Notes under the pieces: model-generated
What the model saw: only the letters and a program-made list of their open reading frames with translations
The model's database searches: none
Told to the model about the DNA's origin: nothing
Source of the DNA: Clostridiaceae bacterium
GTDB lineage: Bacteria; Bacillota; Clostridia; Oscillospirales; Acutalibacteraceae
Direction: 5' to 3'
Length of the DNA: 28,770 bases
Assembly: GCA_904501685.1 (NCBI GenBank)
Contig: CAJGBX010000004.1
Coordinates: 1-28,770 of the forward strand
Position numbers and translations under genes: made by a program
Shown: positions 9,099-16,755 of the stretch, piece by piece
Numbering within the stretch: the first letter of the stretch is position 1
How the letters are laid out: each line of letters opens with the position of its first letter

Positions 9099-9602
9099 CT
9101 ACCTCAAATTTAAAGTTAATCGTCCCAACTGTGAGCCTGCAGAATGAGCGTGACACACTGCCAAAGCCAAGGCATCGGCTGTATCATCAGGCTTCGGTAC
9201 CGCCTTAAGATTCAAAAGCATTTTAGTCATTTCCATAATTTGACGTTTCTCAGCCTTACCATAGCCGGTAACGGCTGATTTAACCTGCAACGGTGTATAT
9301 TCGAAAACCGGCACCTGACATCGCTCAGCCGAAAGCAAAATAACCCCTCTGGCTTGAGCTACATCAATAGCAGTTGTTGTATTGGTGTTAAAAAACAGCT
9401 TTTCAATTGACATTGCATCAATTTTATAGGTACTGAAAATTTTAGTCATTTCATTGAAAATTATATCCAAGCGTTTTGAAAAAGGCATACCGGCAGGAGT
9501 GGTAATTGCACCGTAGGTTACGGTTGTAAACTTGTTACCTTCGTACCTTACGACGCCGTAGCCGACAATTGCATATCCGGGGTCAATGCCTAAAATATAC
9601 AC
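9099..9602 (-). CDS. ruvC: Crossover junction endodeoxyribonuclease RuvC
   Basis: Resolves Holliday junctions by paired nicks. The four acidic catalytic residues are visible: Asp7 in LGIDPG, Glu67 in MSIEKLFF, and two Asp near 140 and 143 in PDDTADALALA. The length of 167 residues is normal for the family. I place the start at the GTG at 9602 (MYILGIDPG), which has GAGGTG 6 bases upstream. A GTG 9 bases earlier would overlap that ribosome binding site. It is the first gene of the leftward string, about 45 bases downstream of a sigma-A-type promoter. Confidence 0.95.
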   Translation of the reverse strand: MYILGIDPGYAIVGYGVVRYEGNKFTTVTYGAITTPAGMPFSKRLDIIFNEMTKIFSTYKIDAMSIEKLFFNTNTTTAIDVAQARGVILLSAERCQVPVFEYTPLQVKSAVTGYGKAEKRQIMEMTKMLLNLKAVPKPDDTADALALAVCHAHSAGSQLGRLTLNLR

Positions 9603-9654
9603 GCCTTTCACCTCTTATAAAATACAACAATACACCACATTAATTCATCAAGAA

Positions 9655-9683
9655 ATTATATCATAATATAATTGAAATATCAA
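9655..9683 (-). promoter_or_regulatory. Sigma-A promoter for the ruvC-led gene string
   Basis: On the minus strand the -35 TTGATA (9683-9678) and -10 TATAAT (9660-9655) are separated by exactly 17 bases. This puts transcription start about 45 bases upstream of the ruvC start. No other strong promoter was seen before 1268, so it may serve the whole string. Confidence 0.7.
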
Positions 9684-9874
9684 TAGTTTTAAGAGGTATT
9701 TAACACTTTTAACTATAAAAAATTCATAAAAGCTTCCAAATCAAATTTTAGTACACTTTCGGGTGAAATATTAAGAAAAAGTAAGTTTCATTGAGAAATT
9801 CTGCCAAAAAGTGTAAAAAACACCCGAATTTTAAAGATTTTACTATAAAAAATGCAGTATTTTATCAAAAACCA
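9684..9874. other. AT-rich intergenic stretch between ruvC and pot promoters
   Basis: No gene is visible. It holds one notable pair of complementary octamers, TTCGGGTG (9758-9765) and CACCCGAA (9821-9828). They lie upstream of the predicted pot promoter, so they could be a DNA operator pair rather than leader RNA structure. The rest is A/T-rich spacer. Confidence 0.4.
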
Positions 9875-9903
9875 TTGACATTTCAGTGAAAAATCTATAA
9901 TAT
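9875..9903 (+). promoter_or_regulatory. Probable sigma-A promoter for potABCD
   Basis: TTGACA at 9875-9880 is followed by TATAAT at 9896-9901 (15-base spacing) or TAATAT at 9898-9903 (17-base spacing). Transcription would start near 9908-9912, giving a leader of about 180 bases before potA. Confidence 0.65.
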
Positions 9904-9907
9904 TACA

Positions 9908-10092
9908 TCAATGCGTTTTTGCATCTGTGTTGAATTGAGTTAAGTCAAGTTTTAAGCCGTAGTCCCTACTGCTGCTGTTCAAACGGTATGAGGACTATGA
10001 AAAACCCTTTGCGAGGGCTTTTGACAATAGACTTAACGGGTATCTCGCACTGATTATTCCTAGTACCTACTACCGCAAAGGGGGATGCTTAA
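9908..10092 (+). promoter_or_regulatory. Structured potA leader RNA, candidate translational riboswitch
   Basis: The leader contains several perfect complementary segments. A hairpin ATGC/GCAT spans 9911-9924. A long-range helix pairs GTTAAGTC (9939-9946) with GACTTAAC (10030-10037) and encloses two elements: TAGTCC/GGACTA (9960-9965 with 9992-9997) and the hairpin CCCT-TTGCG-AGGG (10005-10017). Downstream, CGCAAAGGG (10074-10082) is fully complementary to CCCTTTGCG (10005-10013). It contains most of the potA ribosome binding site AAAGGGGG (10077-10084). The 10005-10017 hairpin and the 10005-10082 pairing exclude each other, the layout of a ribosome-binding-site switch. I cannot match it to a named riboswitch class. 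A polyamine ligand is only an inference from the genes downstream. Confidence 0.6.
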
Positions 10093-11235
10093 ATGAGCGA
10101 AAATATTATTGAATTAAAAAATATCCGTATGTCTTATGACTCTAATACGGTTCTTGACGGTGTTGACCTCACTATCAAGAACGGTGAGTTTGTCACATTC
10201 CTTGGACCTTCGGGCTGTGGAAAAACTACCACCTTACGTATTATTGCAGGCTTTGAGTCTCAGACAGACGGAGATGTTTTTTTTGAGGGCAAAAACATAA
10301 ACGCAGTTCCGCCTCATAAAAGACACATTAACACTATTTTTCAGCGTTATGCACTGTTTCCGCACTTAAATGTTTACGATAACGTTGCATTCGGTTTAAA
10401 GGTTAAAAATACACCAAAATCCGAAATCAACGAAAAGGTTAGCAAAATGCTTGAAATGGTCAATCTTAAAGGTCTTGAACGACGCAAAATCGACACACTT
10501 TCAGGCGGTCAGCAGCAACGTGTTGCAATTGCACGTGCAATCATCAATCATCCTAAGGTTTTACTTCTTGACGAGCCTTTATCTGCACTTGATTTAAAGC
10601 TCAGAAAGGATATGCAGGTCGAATTAAAGGCGCTGCAGAAACGTACAGGTATTACCTTTATTTTTGTTACCCATGACCAGGAAGAAGCATTATCTATGTC
10701 GGATACCGTTGTAGTAATGGATAAAGGACGTATTCAGCAAATCGGCTCACCTGCCGATATTTACAATGAGCCTGAAAACGCCTTTGTTGCTGACTTTATC
10801 GGTGAAAGTAACATTATTGACGGCATTATGCGGAAGGACTTTTTAGTTGAAATCAACCGCAAGCAGTTCACCTGCCTGGACTCAGGTTTTAACTTAAATG
10901 AAGAGGTTGACGTTGTTATCCGTCCTGAGGATGTTGACATTGTACCGCCTATGAACGGTATGCTTGAGGGTCAGGTCACCTCGGTCACATTTTTAGGTGT
11001 ACATTATGAAATTATCGTTGATATCAATAACTTCAAATGGATGATTCAAACCACCGACAAGCACGAGGTCGGCGAAACTGTCGGTCTTTACATTGAGCCG
11101 GATGCAATCCATATTATGAAAAAGAGTGAATACTCGGGCACCTTCGGTGACTATAGTTCTTACAGTGAAGAGCTTGACGAAATGAACGAAGAGTCGGCTG
11201 AGGCTCAGGCTTTGGAGGAATCCGCTGATGAATAA
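10093..11235 (+). CDS. potA: Spermidine/putrescine ABC transporter ATPase PotA
   Basis: ATP-hydrolysing subunit of the polyamine importer, 380 residues. Walker A GPSGCGKT is at 38-45, with Q-loop FQRYALFPHL, signature LSGGQQQRVAIARA and Walker B VLLLDEPLSALD. A C-terminal TOBE-type regulatory domain follows (VVIRPEDVDIV, then GQVTSVTFLGVHYEI). The last ~25 residues are an acidic tail (EELDEMNEESAEAQ) beyond the TOBE domain, overlapping the start of potB by 8 bases. The ribosome binding site AAAGGGGG lies 8 bases before the ATG and is part of a predicted leader switch. Confidence 0.93.
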   Translation: MSENIIELKNIRMSYDSNTVLDGVDLTIKNGEFVTFLGPSGCGKTTTLRIIAGFESQTDGDVFFEGKNINAVPPHKRHINTIFQRYALFPHLNVYDNVAFGLKVKNTPKSEINEKVSKMLEMVNLKGLERRKIDTLSGGQQQRVAIARAIINHPKVLLLDEPLSALDLKLRKDMQVELKALQKRTGITFIFVTHDQEEALSMSDTVVVMDKGRIQQIGSPADIYNEPENAFVADFIGESNIIDGIMRKDFLVEINRKQFTCLDSGFNLNEEVDVVIRPEDVDIVPPMNGMLEGQVTSVTFLGVHYEIIVDINNFKWMIQTTDKHEVGETVGLYIEPDAIHIMKKSEYSGTFGDYSSYSEELDEMNEESAEAQALEESADE

Positions 11236-12079
11236 AAACAAAAGCGGTCAGGTTGTGCTTAATGCACCCTATCTATTATGGTCGGTGCTTTTCATTATTG
11301 TACCGTTGATTTTTGTTGTTTATTATGCTTTTACAACAGCCGACGGTCAGTTCACATTCGAAAATATCACAACCTTTTTCACCTCACGTGATTATATGTA
11401 TGTTTTTTGTATGTCAATGCTTTATGCATTAATAGCAACTGTAATCTGCTTACTGCTATCCTATCCGTTCGCATACTGTATGTCCAAGACAAGTGCGTCG
11501 GTTCAAGGTATGCTGATGCTCCTTGTAATGCTTCCAATGCTTATGAATTTAGTTGTACGTACATATTCCTGGCGTCAAATTTTAGAGCGTACCGGTATAC
11601 TTAACACTTTTTTAGAAAGTCTCGGACTGCCTGCCGTAACCTTTTTAGGCTCAGCCGGAACGGTCATTTTCGGTATGGTTTATAACTATTTACCCTTTAT
11701 GATTTTGCCTATTTACTCAAGTATTTCTAAGGTTGATAAATCCTTACTCGAGGCATCGAGTGATCTCGGCTGTAACGTATTCGGCACTATTAAAAGGGTC
11801 ATTCTGCCGTTAAGCATACCCGGTGTACTTTCAGGAATTACTATGGTTTTTGTTCCTTGTGTCAGTACCTTCTACATTTCGCGTATTTTCAGCGAGGGCA
11901 GAATTGTTATGATTGGTGATATTATTGAAGAGAAATTCTACCGCTCGGGTGCACCCGATTACAACATCGGTGCAACTATTTCTCTTGTATTAATGCTGAT
12001 TATTGTAATAAGTTTGGCTGTAGTCAATAACTTCTCGGATAATGACGAAGAAAACTCATCGGGAGGTATTGTAATATGA
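11228..12079 (+). CDS. potB: Spermidine/putrescine ABC transporter permease PotB
   Basis: First membrane permease of the polyamine importer, 283 residues with about six hydrophobic helices. The EAA cytoplasmic-loop motif that contacts PotA reads LLEASSDLGCNVFGTIKRVILPLSIPG near residues 175-200. The opening (APYLLWSVLFIIVPLIFVVYYAF) and the YSWRQIL segment are typical of PotB rather than PotC. It overlaps potA by 8 bases and potC by 4, with GGAGG 9 bases before the ATG inside the potA end. Confidence 0.92.
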   Translation: MNKNKSGQVVLNAPYLLWSVLFIIVPLIFVVYYAFTTADGQFTFENITTFFTSRDYMYVFCMSMLYALIATVICLLLSYPFAYCMSKTSASVQGMLMLLVMLPMLMNLVVRTYSWRQILERTGILNTFLESLGLPAVTFLGSAGTVIFGMVYNYLPFMILPIYSSISKVDKSLLEASSDLGCNVFGTIKRVILPLSIPGVLSGITMVFVPCVSTFYISRIFSEGRIVMIGDIIEEKFYRSGAPDYNIGATISLVLMLIIVISLAVVNNFSDNDEENSSGGIVI

Positions 12080-12882
12080 GAGTATTAAGAGGTATCTTTA
12101 TTGCTTTAATTCTTATTTTACTGTACGCTCCAATGATTGTTATGCTTGTGTTTTCATTCAATTCCGGCACAGGCACCGCTGTATTTGAGGGATTTTCGCT
12201 TCGCTGGTATAAGGAGTTATTCCTTTACGGCGGAGATATGCTTGGTGCATTACGCAACACGCTTATTTTAGCTTTGCTTTCCTCGATAGTTTCGACGGTT
12301 TTGGGTACAGTTGCCGCAGTAGGTATCAGCAAAATGAAAAAGCAGTGGACAAAAAGCACAATAATGTCAATCACAAATATACCGATGATGAACCCTGAGG
12401 TTGTTACCGGTATTTCGATGATGCTGATGTTTGTTTTTATAGGCAGAATTTTAAATCTTATTAACTCGGTAAATTTCATCACCATTTTAATTGCACATAT
12501 CACATTCGGACTTCCTTATGTGATTTTAAATGTTTTACCGAGATTAAGCTCTACCGACAAGCACCTCACGGAAGCTGCTATGGACCTAGGCTGCACATCA
12601 GTCGAAGCATTTTTTAAAGCGGTACTCCCCTCTATCACACCCGGTATAATTGTTGGCTTCATTATGGCCTTTACAATGTCACTTGACGATTTTGTAATCA
12701 GCTATTTCACAAACGGTACCTATCAAACGTTGCCTCTTTTGATATATTCAATGACCAGAAAACCGATGAAGCCGGATGTCTATGCACTTGAAAGCATTAT
12801 GTTTATCATAATTTTAGTGCTTATGATACTGCTTAATATCATTCAGTCCGATGATAAAAAGAAAGGACGTAAGGCAAGCTGA
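12076..12882 (+). CDS. potC: Spermidine/putrescine ABC transporter permease PotC
   Basis: Second permease of the importer, 268 residues and six predicted helices. The PotC-type start (LYAPMIVMLVFSFNSG), FSLRWYKELF and the EAA motif LTEAAMDLGCTSVEAFFKAVLPSITPG are visible, followed by SLDDFVISYF, which is strongly typical of PotC. The start overlaps the potB stop as ATGA, and the stop overlaps the potD ATG by one base, so translation of B, C and D is probably coupled. GGGAGG precedes the start. Confidence 0.93.
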   Translation: MRVLRGIFIALILILLYAPMIVMLVFSFNSGTGTAVFEGFSLRWYKELFLYGGDMLGALRNTLILALLSSIVSTVLGTVAAVGISKMKKQWTKSTIMSITNIPMMNPEVVTGISMMLMFVFIGRILNLINSVNFITILIAHITFGLPYVILNVLPRLSSTDKHLTEAAMDLGCTSVEAFFKAVLPSITPGIIVGFIMAFTMSLDDFVISYFTNGTYQTLPLLIYSMTRKPMKPDVYALESIMFIIILVLMILLNIIQSDDKKKGRKAS

Positions 12883-14003
12883 TGAAAAAATATATTTGTA
12901 TTATCATAGCTGTAATGCTCATTGTCGGTCTTTTTGTTATGTCGGGCTTCGGCAACTCAAATACCGAGGTTGATGTGGAAAATCCCGAATACTATGCCGA
13001 AATGGCAGAAAAGCTCAAAGGTACTACCCTTAATGTATTTAACTGGGGTGAGTATATTTCTGACGGCAGTGAGGGTTCTTTGGATGTTATAGGTGCCTTT
13101 GAAAAATTAACCGGAATTGCCGTAAACTATACAACCTTTGACAGTAATGAGGCTATGTACGGCAAAATGCAAAGTGAATCGGTTAGTTATGATATTATCA
13201 TTCCTTCGGATTATATGATTGACCGTATGAGGTCTGAGGGCAGATTAAAGGAAATCGATTTTTCCAAAATCCCAAATTATAAGTACATTGATGAAAAATA
13301 TAAAGGTGCTTATTACGACCCCGATAATAAATATTCCGTTCCATACAGTGTCGGTATGGTTGGTCTTATTTACAATCAAACAGTAGTAACCGAAGCGCCT
13401 GACAGCTGGGGAATTATGTGGGATGAAAAATATAAGGATAACATCCTGACCTTTAATAATCCAAGAGACGCTTTTGCTATCGCACAATTCTATATGGGAA
13501 TTGATATTAATTCCGAAAATAAAGCAGATTGGGACAAGGCAGCCGACAAGCTAAGAGAACAAAACAAAATTTTACAAGGACGTGTAATGGATGAAGTCTT
13601 TGATAAAATGGAGGGCGGAAATGCCGCAATTGCTCCCTATTATGCCGGTGATTATCTCACAATGGCAGACGTTAATCCGGATTTAAAGTTTGTTTATCCT
13701 AAAGAGGGAACGAACATTTTTGCTGATTCAATCTGTATACCCTCTTCCAGCCAAAACTATGAGGCGGCGTTACTTTTCATAAATTTTTTACTTGACCCTA
13801 ATGTTGCCGTAGCTAACGCAAATTACATCTGCTATGCAACGCCTAATACTGCAGTTTTGGAGCATCCCGACTATGATTTAGCCGGTAATGAATTTTTGTA
13901 CCCTGAAAACCAGGACGAAATTAAAACCGAATATTTCCATAATCTTGACCCGAAAATAATTAAGTATTTTGAAGAGCTTTGGCAGACAATTAAAATTGAA
14001 TAA
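12882..14003 (+). CDS. potD: Extracellular polyamine-binding protein PotD
   Basis: Substrate-binding protein of the importer, 373 residues. After a hydrophobic N-terminal segment (about 4-21), the mature domain shows PotD landmarks: LNVFNWGEYIS, YTTFDSNEAMYGKM, YDIIIPSDYMIDRM, a YSVPYSVGMVGL strand, and INFLLDPNVA near the C-terminus. There is no cysteine at the expected lipobox position (sequence FVMSGFGNSN), unlike most Firmicutes PotD lipoproteins. The protein may therefore be held by an uncleaved signal anchor or be released. It ends just before a strong bidirectional terminator. Confidence 0.92.
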   Translation: MKKYICIIIAVMLIVGLFVMSGFGNSNTEVDVENPEYYAEMAEKLKGTTLNVFNWGEYISDGSEGSLDVIGAFEKLTGIAVNYTTFDSNEAMYGKMQSESVSYDIIIPSDYMIDRMRSEGRLKEIDFSKIPNYKYIDEKYKGAYYDPDNKYSVPYSVGMVGLIYNQTVVTEAPDSWGIMWDEKYKDNILTFNNPRDAFAIAQFYMGIDINSENKADWDKAADKLREQNKILQGRVMDEVFDKMEGGNAAIAPYYAGDYLTMADVNPDLKFVYPKEGTNIFADSICIPSSSQNYEAALLFINFLLDPNVAVANANYICYATPNTAVLEHPDYDLAGNEFLYPENQDEIKTEYFHNLDPKIIKYFEELWQTIKIE

Positions 14004-14008
14004 TAAAT

Positions 14009-14046
14009 AAAACAGGACTTCACTTTAAACAGTGAAGTCCTGTTTT
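14009..14046. terminator. Bidirectional terminator between potD and murC
   Basis: Perfect 16-base inverted repeat: 14009-14024 with 14031-14046, loop of 6. A-rich and T-rich flanks allow termination in both directions, serving the convergent potABCD and murC transcripts. Confidence 0.93.
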
Positions 14047-14048
14047 AT

Positions 14049-15425
14049 TTATTTAGATAGCATTTCACGCATTATATATGCGGATTTATAAATATCACCG
14101 CCGCCCATTGTGATGATAATATCACGTTCCTGAGCCATTTTAACGGCTACCTCTGCCGCCTCGTTTAAATTACCTACACAAACGCAATCACTTAAACCTT
14201 TAGCTAAATCCTCTGAAGAAATACCGGTAGTGTTAACCTCACGCGAACCCATAATCGGGGTCAATATCACCTTATCCGCAATCGACAAGGCTTCGATAAA
14301 TTCATTTTTAAGCAGCTCAGTGCGGGAAAAGGTAAACGGCTGAAAAACAGCGATAACTCTATCAAAATGCAACTGTTTTGCGGCATTAAGCGTAGCCGAA
14401 AGCTCGGTCGGATGATGAGCATAATCATCAACCAGGGTAATACCGTTCCATTCACCTAAACGTTCAAATCTGCGACCTGCACCGCCAAAAGCTTCTATGC
14501 CCTTCTTAATATCTTTATCATTTATTCCGTAATACCGACAAGTAGCAACAACCGAAAGAGTATTTAAAACATTATGTTTACCGGGTACCGATAAAGTCAG
14601 ATCAAACAACGGCTGACCCTTGAAATTAACTGTATAGCCAAATCCGAAACTACCCTTTTCAATATTTGTTGCATAGTAATCGTTGCTTTCTTCCAAGCCA
14701 AAGGTAATAACCTCGCCCGAAAATCCGTCAACAGTTTTAATCGCTAATTTATCATCACCGTTTATGACCGCAACTTTCGACATACCGACAAATTTTTTAA
14801 ATGATGCTACCAGATTATCCATAGTTTTAAAATAATCAAGATGGTCATTATCGATATTCAAAAGTACTGCCATATCGGGTGAAAGCTGTAAAAAAGTATC
14901 GACAAATTCACACGACTCACAAACCATAAATTCTGATTTTCCGGCTATTCCGTTAGCATTAATAAGGGGTAATCTACCGCCGATAACGGCAGTCGGGTCG
15001 GCATTTGCCATAACCAAAACCTGCGTAAGGCAAGAGGTTGTAGTCGTTTTTCCATGAGTACCTGCAACACCGATAACCCGGTCAAATTTACGGGTAACAG
15101 CACCTAAAAGCTTAGAACGTTCCATTGTAGGAATACCTAAGCGAGCTGCCTCTTGAAGCTCAGGATTTTGCTGGTTTATAGCAGCGGAATATACAATTAA
15201 ATCGGCACCGTGAACATTCTGAGGCTCGTGCCCCATAAATACATTTATACCGAGTGCTCGTATTCTTTTTAACGGATCACTTTCGTTAACATCCGAACCG
15301 GTTAAGATATAACCTTTAGAGTGCAAAATCTCGGCAAGCGGACACATACCCGAACCGCCTATACCAATCATATGAATTTTTTTAGCATTTTCAATAATTT
15401 TGTCCTCAGAAATATTTATTTTCAA
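14049..15425 (-). CDS. murC: UDP-N-acetylmuramate--L-alanine ligase MurC
   Basis: Adds L-alanine to UDP-MurNAc, the first amino acid of the peptidoglycan stem, in the cytoplasm with ATP. The N-terminal domain has IHMIGIGGSGMCPLAEIL, the central ATP-binding domain has GTHGKTTTTS and NIDNDHLDYF, and the C-terminal domain has LVDDYAHHPTEL and AVFQPFTFSRTE. The length of about 458 residues is usual. The start is uncertain. A GTG at 15434 lies too close to AGGGAA, whereas a TTG at 15425 has 9-base spacing, so I chose the TTG. It is transcribed alone toward the shared terminator. Confidence 0.95.
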   Translation of the reverse strand: MKINISEDKIIENAKKIHMIGIGGSGMCPLAEILHSKGYILTGSDVNESDPLKRIRALGINVFMGHEPQNVHGADLIVYSAAINQQNPELQEAARLGIPTMERSKLLGAVTRKFDRVIGVAGTHGKTTTTSCLTQVLVMANADPTAVIGGRLPLINANGIAGKSEFMVCESCEFVDTFLQLSPDMAVLLNIDNDHLDYFKTMDNLVASFKKFVGMSKVAVINGDDKLAIKTVDGFSGEVITFGLEESNDYYATNIEKGSFGFGYTVNFKGQPLFDLTLSVPGKHNVLNTLSVVATCRYYGINDKDIKKGIEAFGGAGRRFERLGEWNGITLVDDYAHHPTELSATLNAAKQLHFDRVIAVFQPFTFSRTELLKNEFIEALSIADKVILTPIMGSREVNTTGISSEDLAKGLSDCVCVGNLNEAAEVAVKMAQERDIIITMGGGDIYKSAYIMREMLSK

Positions 15426-15533
15426 AATAAGCACTTCCCTTTTTGCTTAAATACAGTTATAATAATCTTGTATTTTAATTATACATCTTAACCGTGAAAA
15501 AATAAACATAAATTTTTGTTTTCGGAGAAAATT
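15426..15533. other. Divergent intergenic region between murC and cca
   Basis: A/T-rich region carrying a TATAAT at 15458-15463 and TATACA at 15480-15485, but neither has a well-spaced convincing -35. The CGGAG ribosome binding site of cca lies at 15523-15527. Promoters for both divergent genes must lie here, but I cannot fix their positions. Confidence 0.35.
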
Positions 15534-16688
15534 ATGGAATTAAACCTGCCAAAATACGTTTCCGACAGCTTAATAACTATTGAAAACGCAGGCTTTGAGG
15601 CTTTTTGTGTCGGCGGTGCGGTTCGTGATCTTATTATGGGTCTGATACCGTCCGATTACGATATAGCCACCAATGCAGAGCCTGAAATAATTATGTCTAT
15701 TTTCCCGAAAACTGTTCCTACTGGCATCCGGCACGGCACTGTTACAGTTGTAACACCGCACGGAAATATTGAAGTTACCACCTACCGTACCGAAGGTGGC
15801 TACTCAAACCACCGTGCACCCGATAATGTTCATTTTGTTAAAAGCATTAATGACGATTTAAAACGACGCGATTTTACAGTTAATGCAATTTGCTTTAATT
15901 TAAAATCAGGTATTTTCGACCCTGAAAACGGACTTGATGACATAAAGTCTAATACACTTCGTTGTATAGGCAATCCTAATGAACGCTTTTTTGATGATGC
16001 ATTAAGAATAATGCGGCTTTTCCGTTTTTCAGCACAGTTAGGCTTTAATATCGAAAATGACTCACTTGAAAGTGCAATAAGGTTATCTTATTTACTTGAA
16101 AGTATCAGTGTTGAACGGATTTTTGTCGAACTGAAAAAAGCTATAACTTCAAAGCAGCCTGATGCACTCTCACCTTTGCTTTTTAGCGGTGCTTTAGAGT
16201 TTTTAGGGTTAAACGCAACAAAAATACCGAATGTAATTAATCAGCTTATAAGTGATTTTTCACTTAGATTTTCGGTGCTTTGTCACCTTTTTAATACTGA
16301 AGCAGTTTCAGTATTAAAAAATCTTAAAGCCGATAATCAAACAATTGACAGTGTGAAAATTTATACTAAACTTTTGAATTTACCGACAATTACGACCAAA
16401 TCCGAATTGAAAAGATCATTAAAATTTTGCTCTATTGAGCATATAAAAGGTTTATTTAATTACTATAACGTTTTAGGCACTGATATAAGTTTTCTTACCA
16501 AAACATTAACCGAAATAGTAGAAAACAAAGAGCCTTATTTGATTAATCATTTAGCCATAACAGGTAACGATTTGATAAAATCAGGGTTTAGCGGCCCTGA
16601 AATCGGCGAAACCCTTAACAGACTTTTAGAAATTGTAATTGAAAACCCCGAACAAAACCATAAGGAAAATTTACTAAAGCTTATTTAA
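15534..16688 (+). CDS. cca: CCA tRNA nucleotidyltransferase
   Basis: Class II nucleotidyltransferase that builds or repairs the CCA end of tRNAs. The head domain shows VGGAVRDLIMG, the catalytic DYDIAT pair of aspartates, TGIRHGTVTVV and RRDFTVNAICF (the ERDxT-like motif). Next come DDALRIMRLFRFSAQLGF and a helical body. The length of 385 residues fits the Gram-positive type. I start it at the ATG at 15534 with CGGAG upstream; a TTG at 15516 lies upstream of that site. Poly(A) polymerase shares this fold, but the length and motifs favour a CCA enzyme. Both tRNA genes in the window encode CCA, so its main role here would be repair. Confidence 0.88.
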   Translation: MELNLPKYVSDSLITIENAGFEAFCVGGAVRDLIMGLIPSDYDIATNAEPEIIMSIFPKTVPTGIRHGTVTVVTPHGNIEVTTYRTEGGYSNHRAPDNVHFVKSINDDLKRRDFTVNAICFNLKSGIFDPENGLDDIKSNTLRCIGNPNERFFDDALRIMRLFRFSAQLGFNIENDSLESAIRLSYLLESISVERIFVELKKAITSKQPDALSPLLFSGALEFLGLNATKIPNVINQLISDFSLRFSVLCHLFNTEAVSVLKNLKADNQTIDSVKIYTKLLNLPTITTKSELKRSLKFCSIEHIKGLFNYYNVLGTDISFLTKTLTEIVENKEPYLINHLAITGNDLIKSGFSGPEIGETLNRLLEIVIENPEQNHKENLLKLI

Positions 16689-16700
16689 ACCAAGTAGCAA

Positions 16701-16755
16701 ACAAAATAACACCTCATAAAATGTATTGAAGCATTTGTGAGGTGTTTTATTTTGT
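16701..16755 (+). terminator. cca terminator hairpin that also contains the dpaA ribosome binding site
   Basis: An imperfect inverted repeat has a 7-base core CACCTCA (16710-16716) paired with TGAGGTG (16738-16744). Inner AAATG/CATTT pairs and outer ACAAAATAA/TTATTTTGT pairs extend it, and a T-rich run follows. The 3' arm includes GAGGTG (16739-16744), the only good ribosome binding site for dpaA. Confidence 0.75.
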
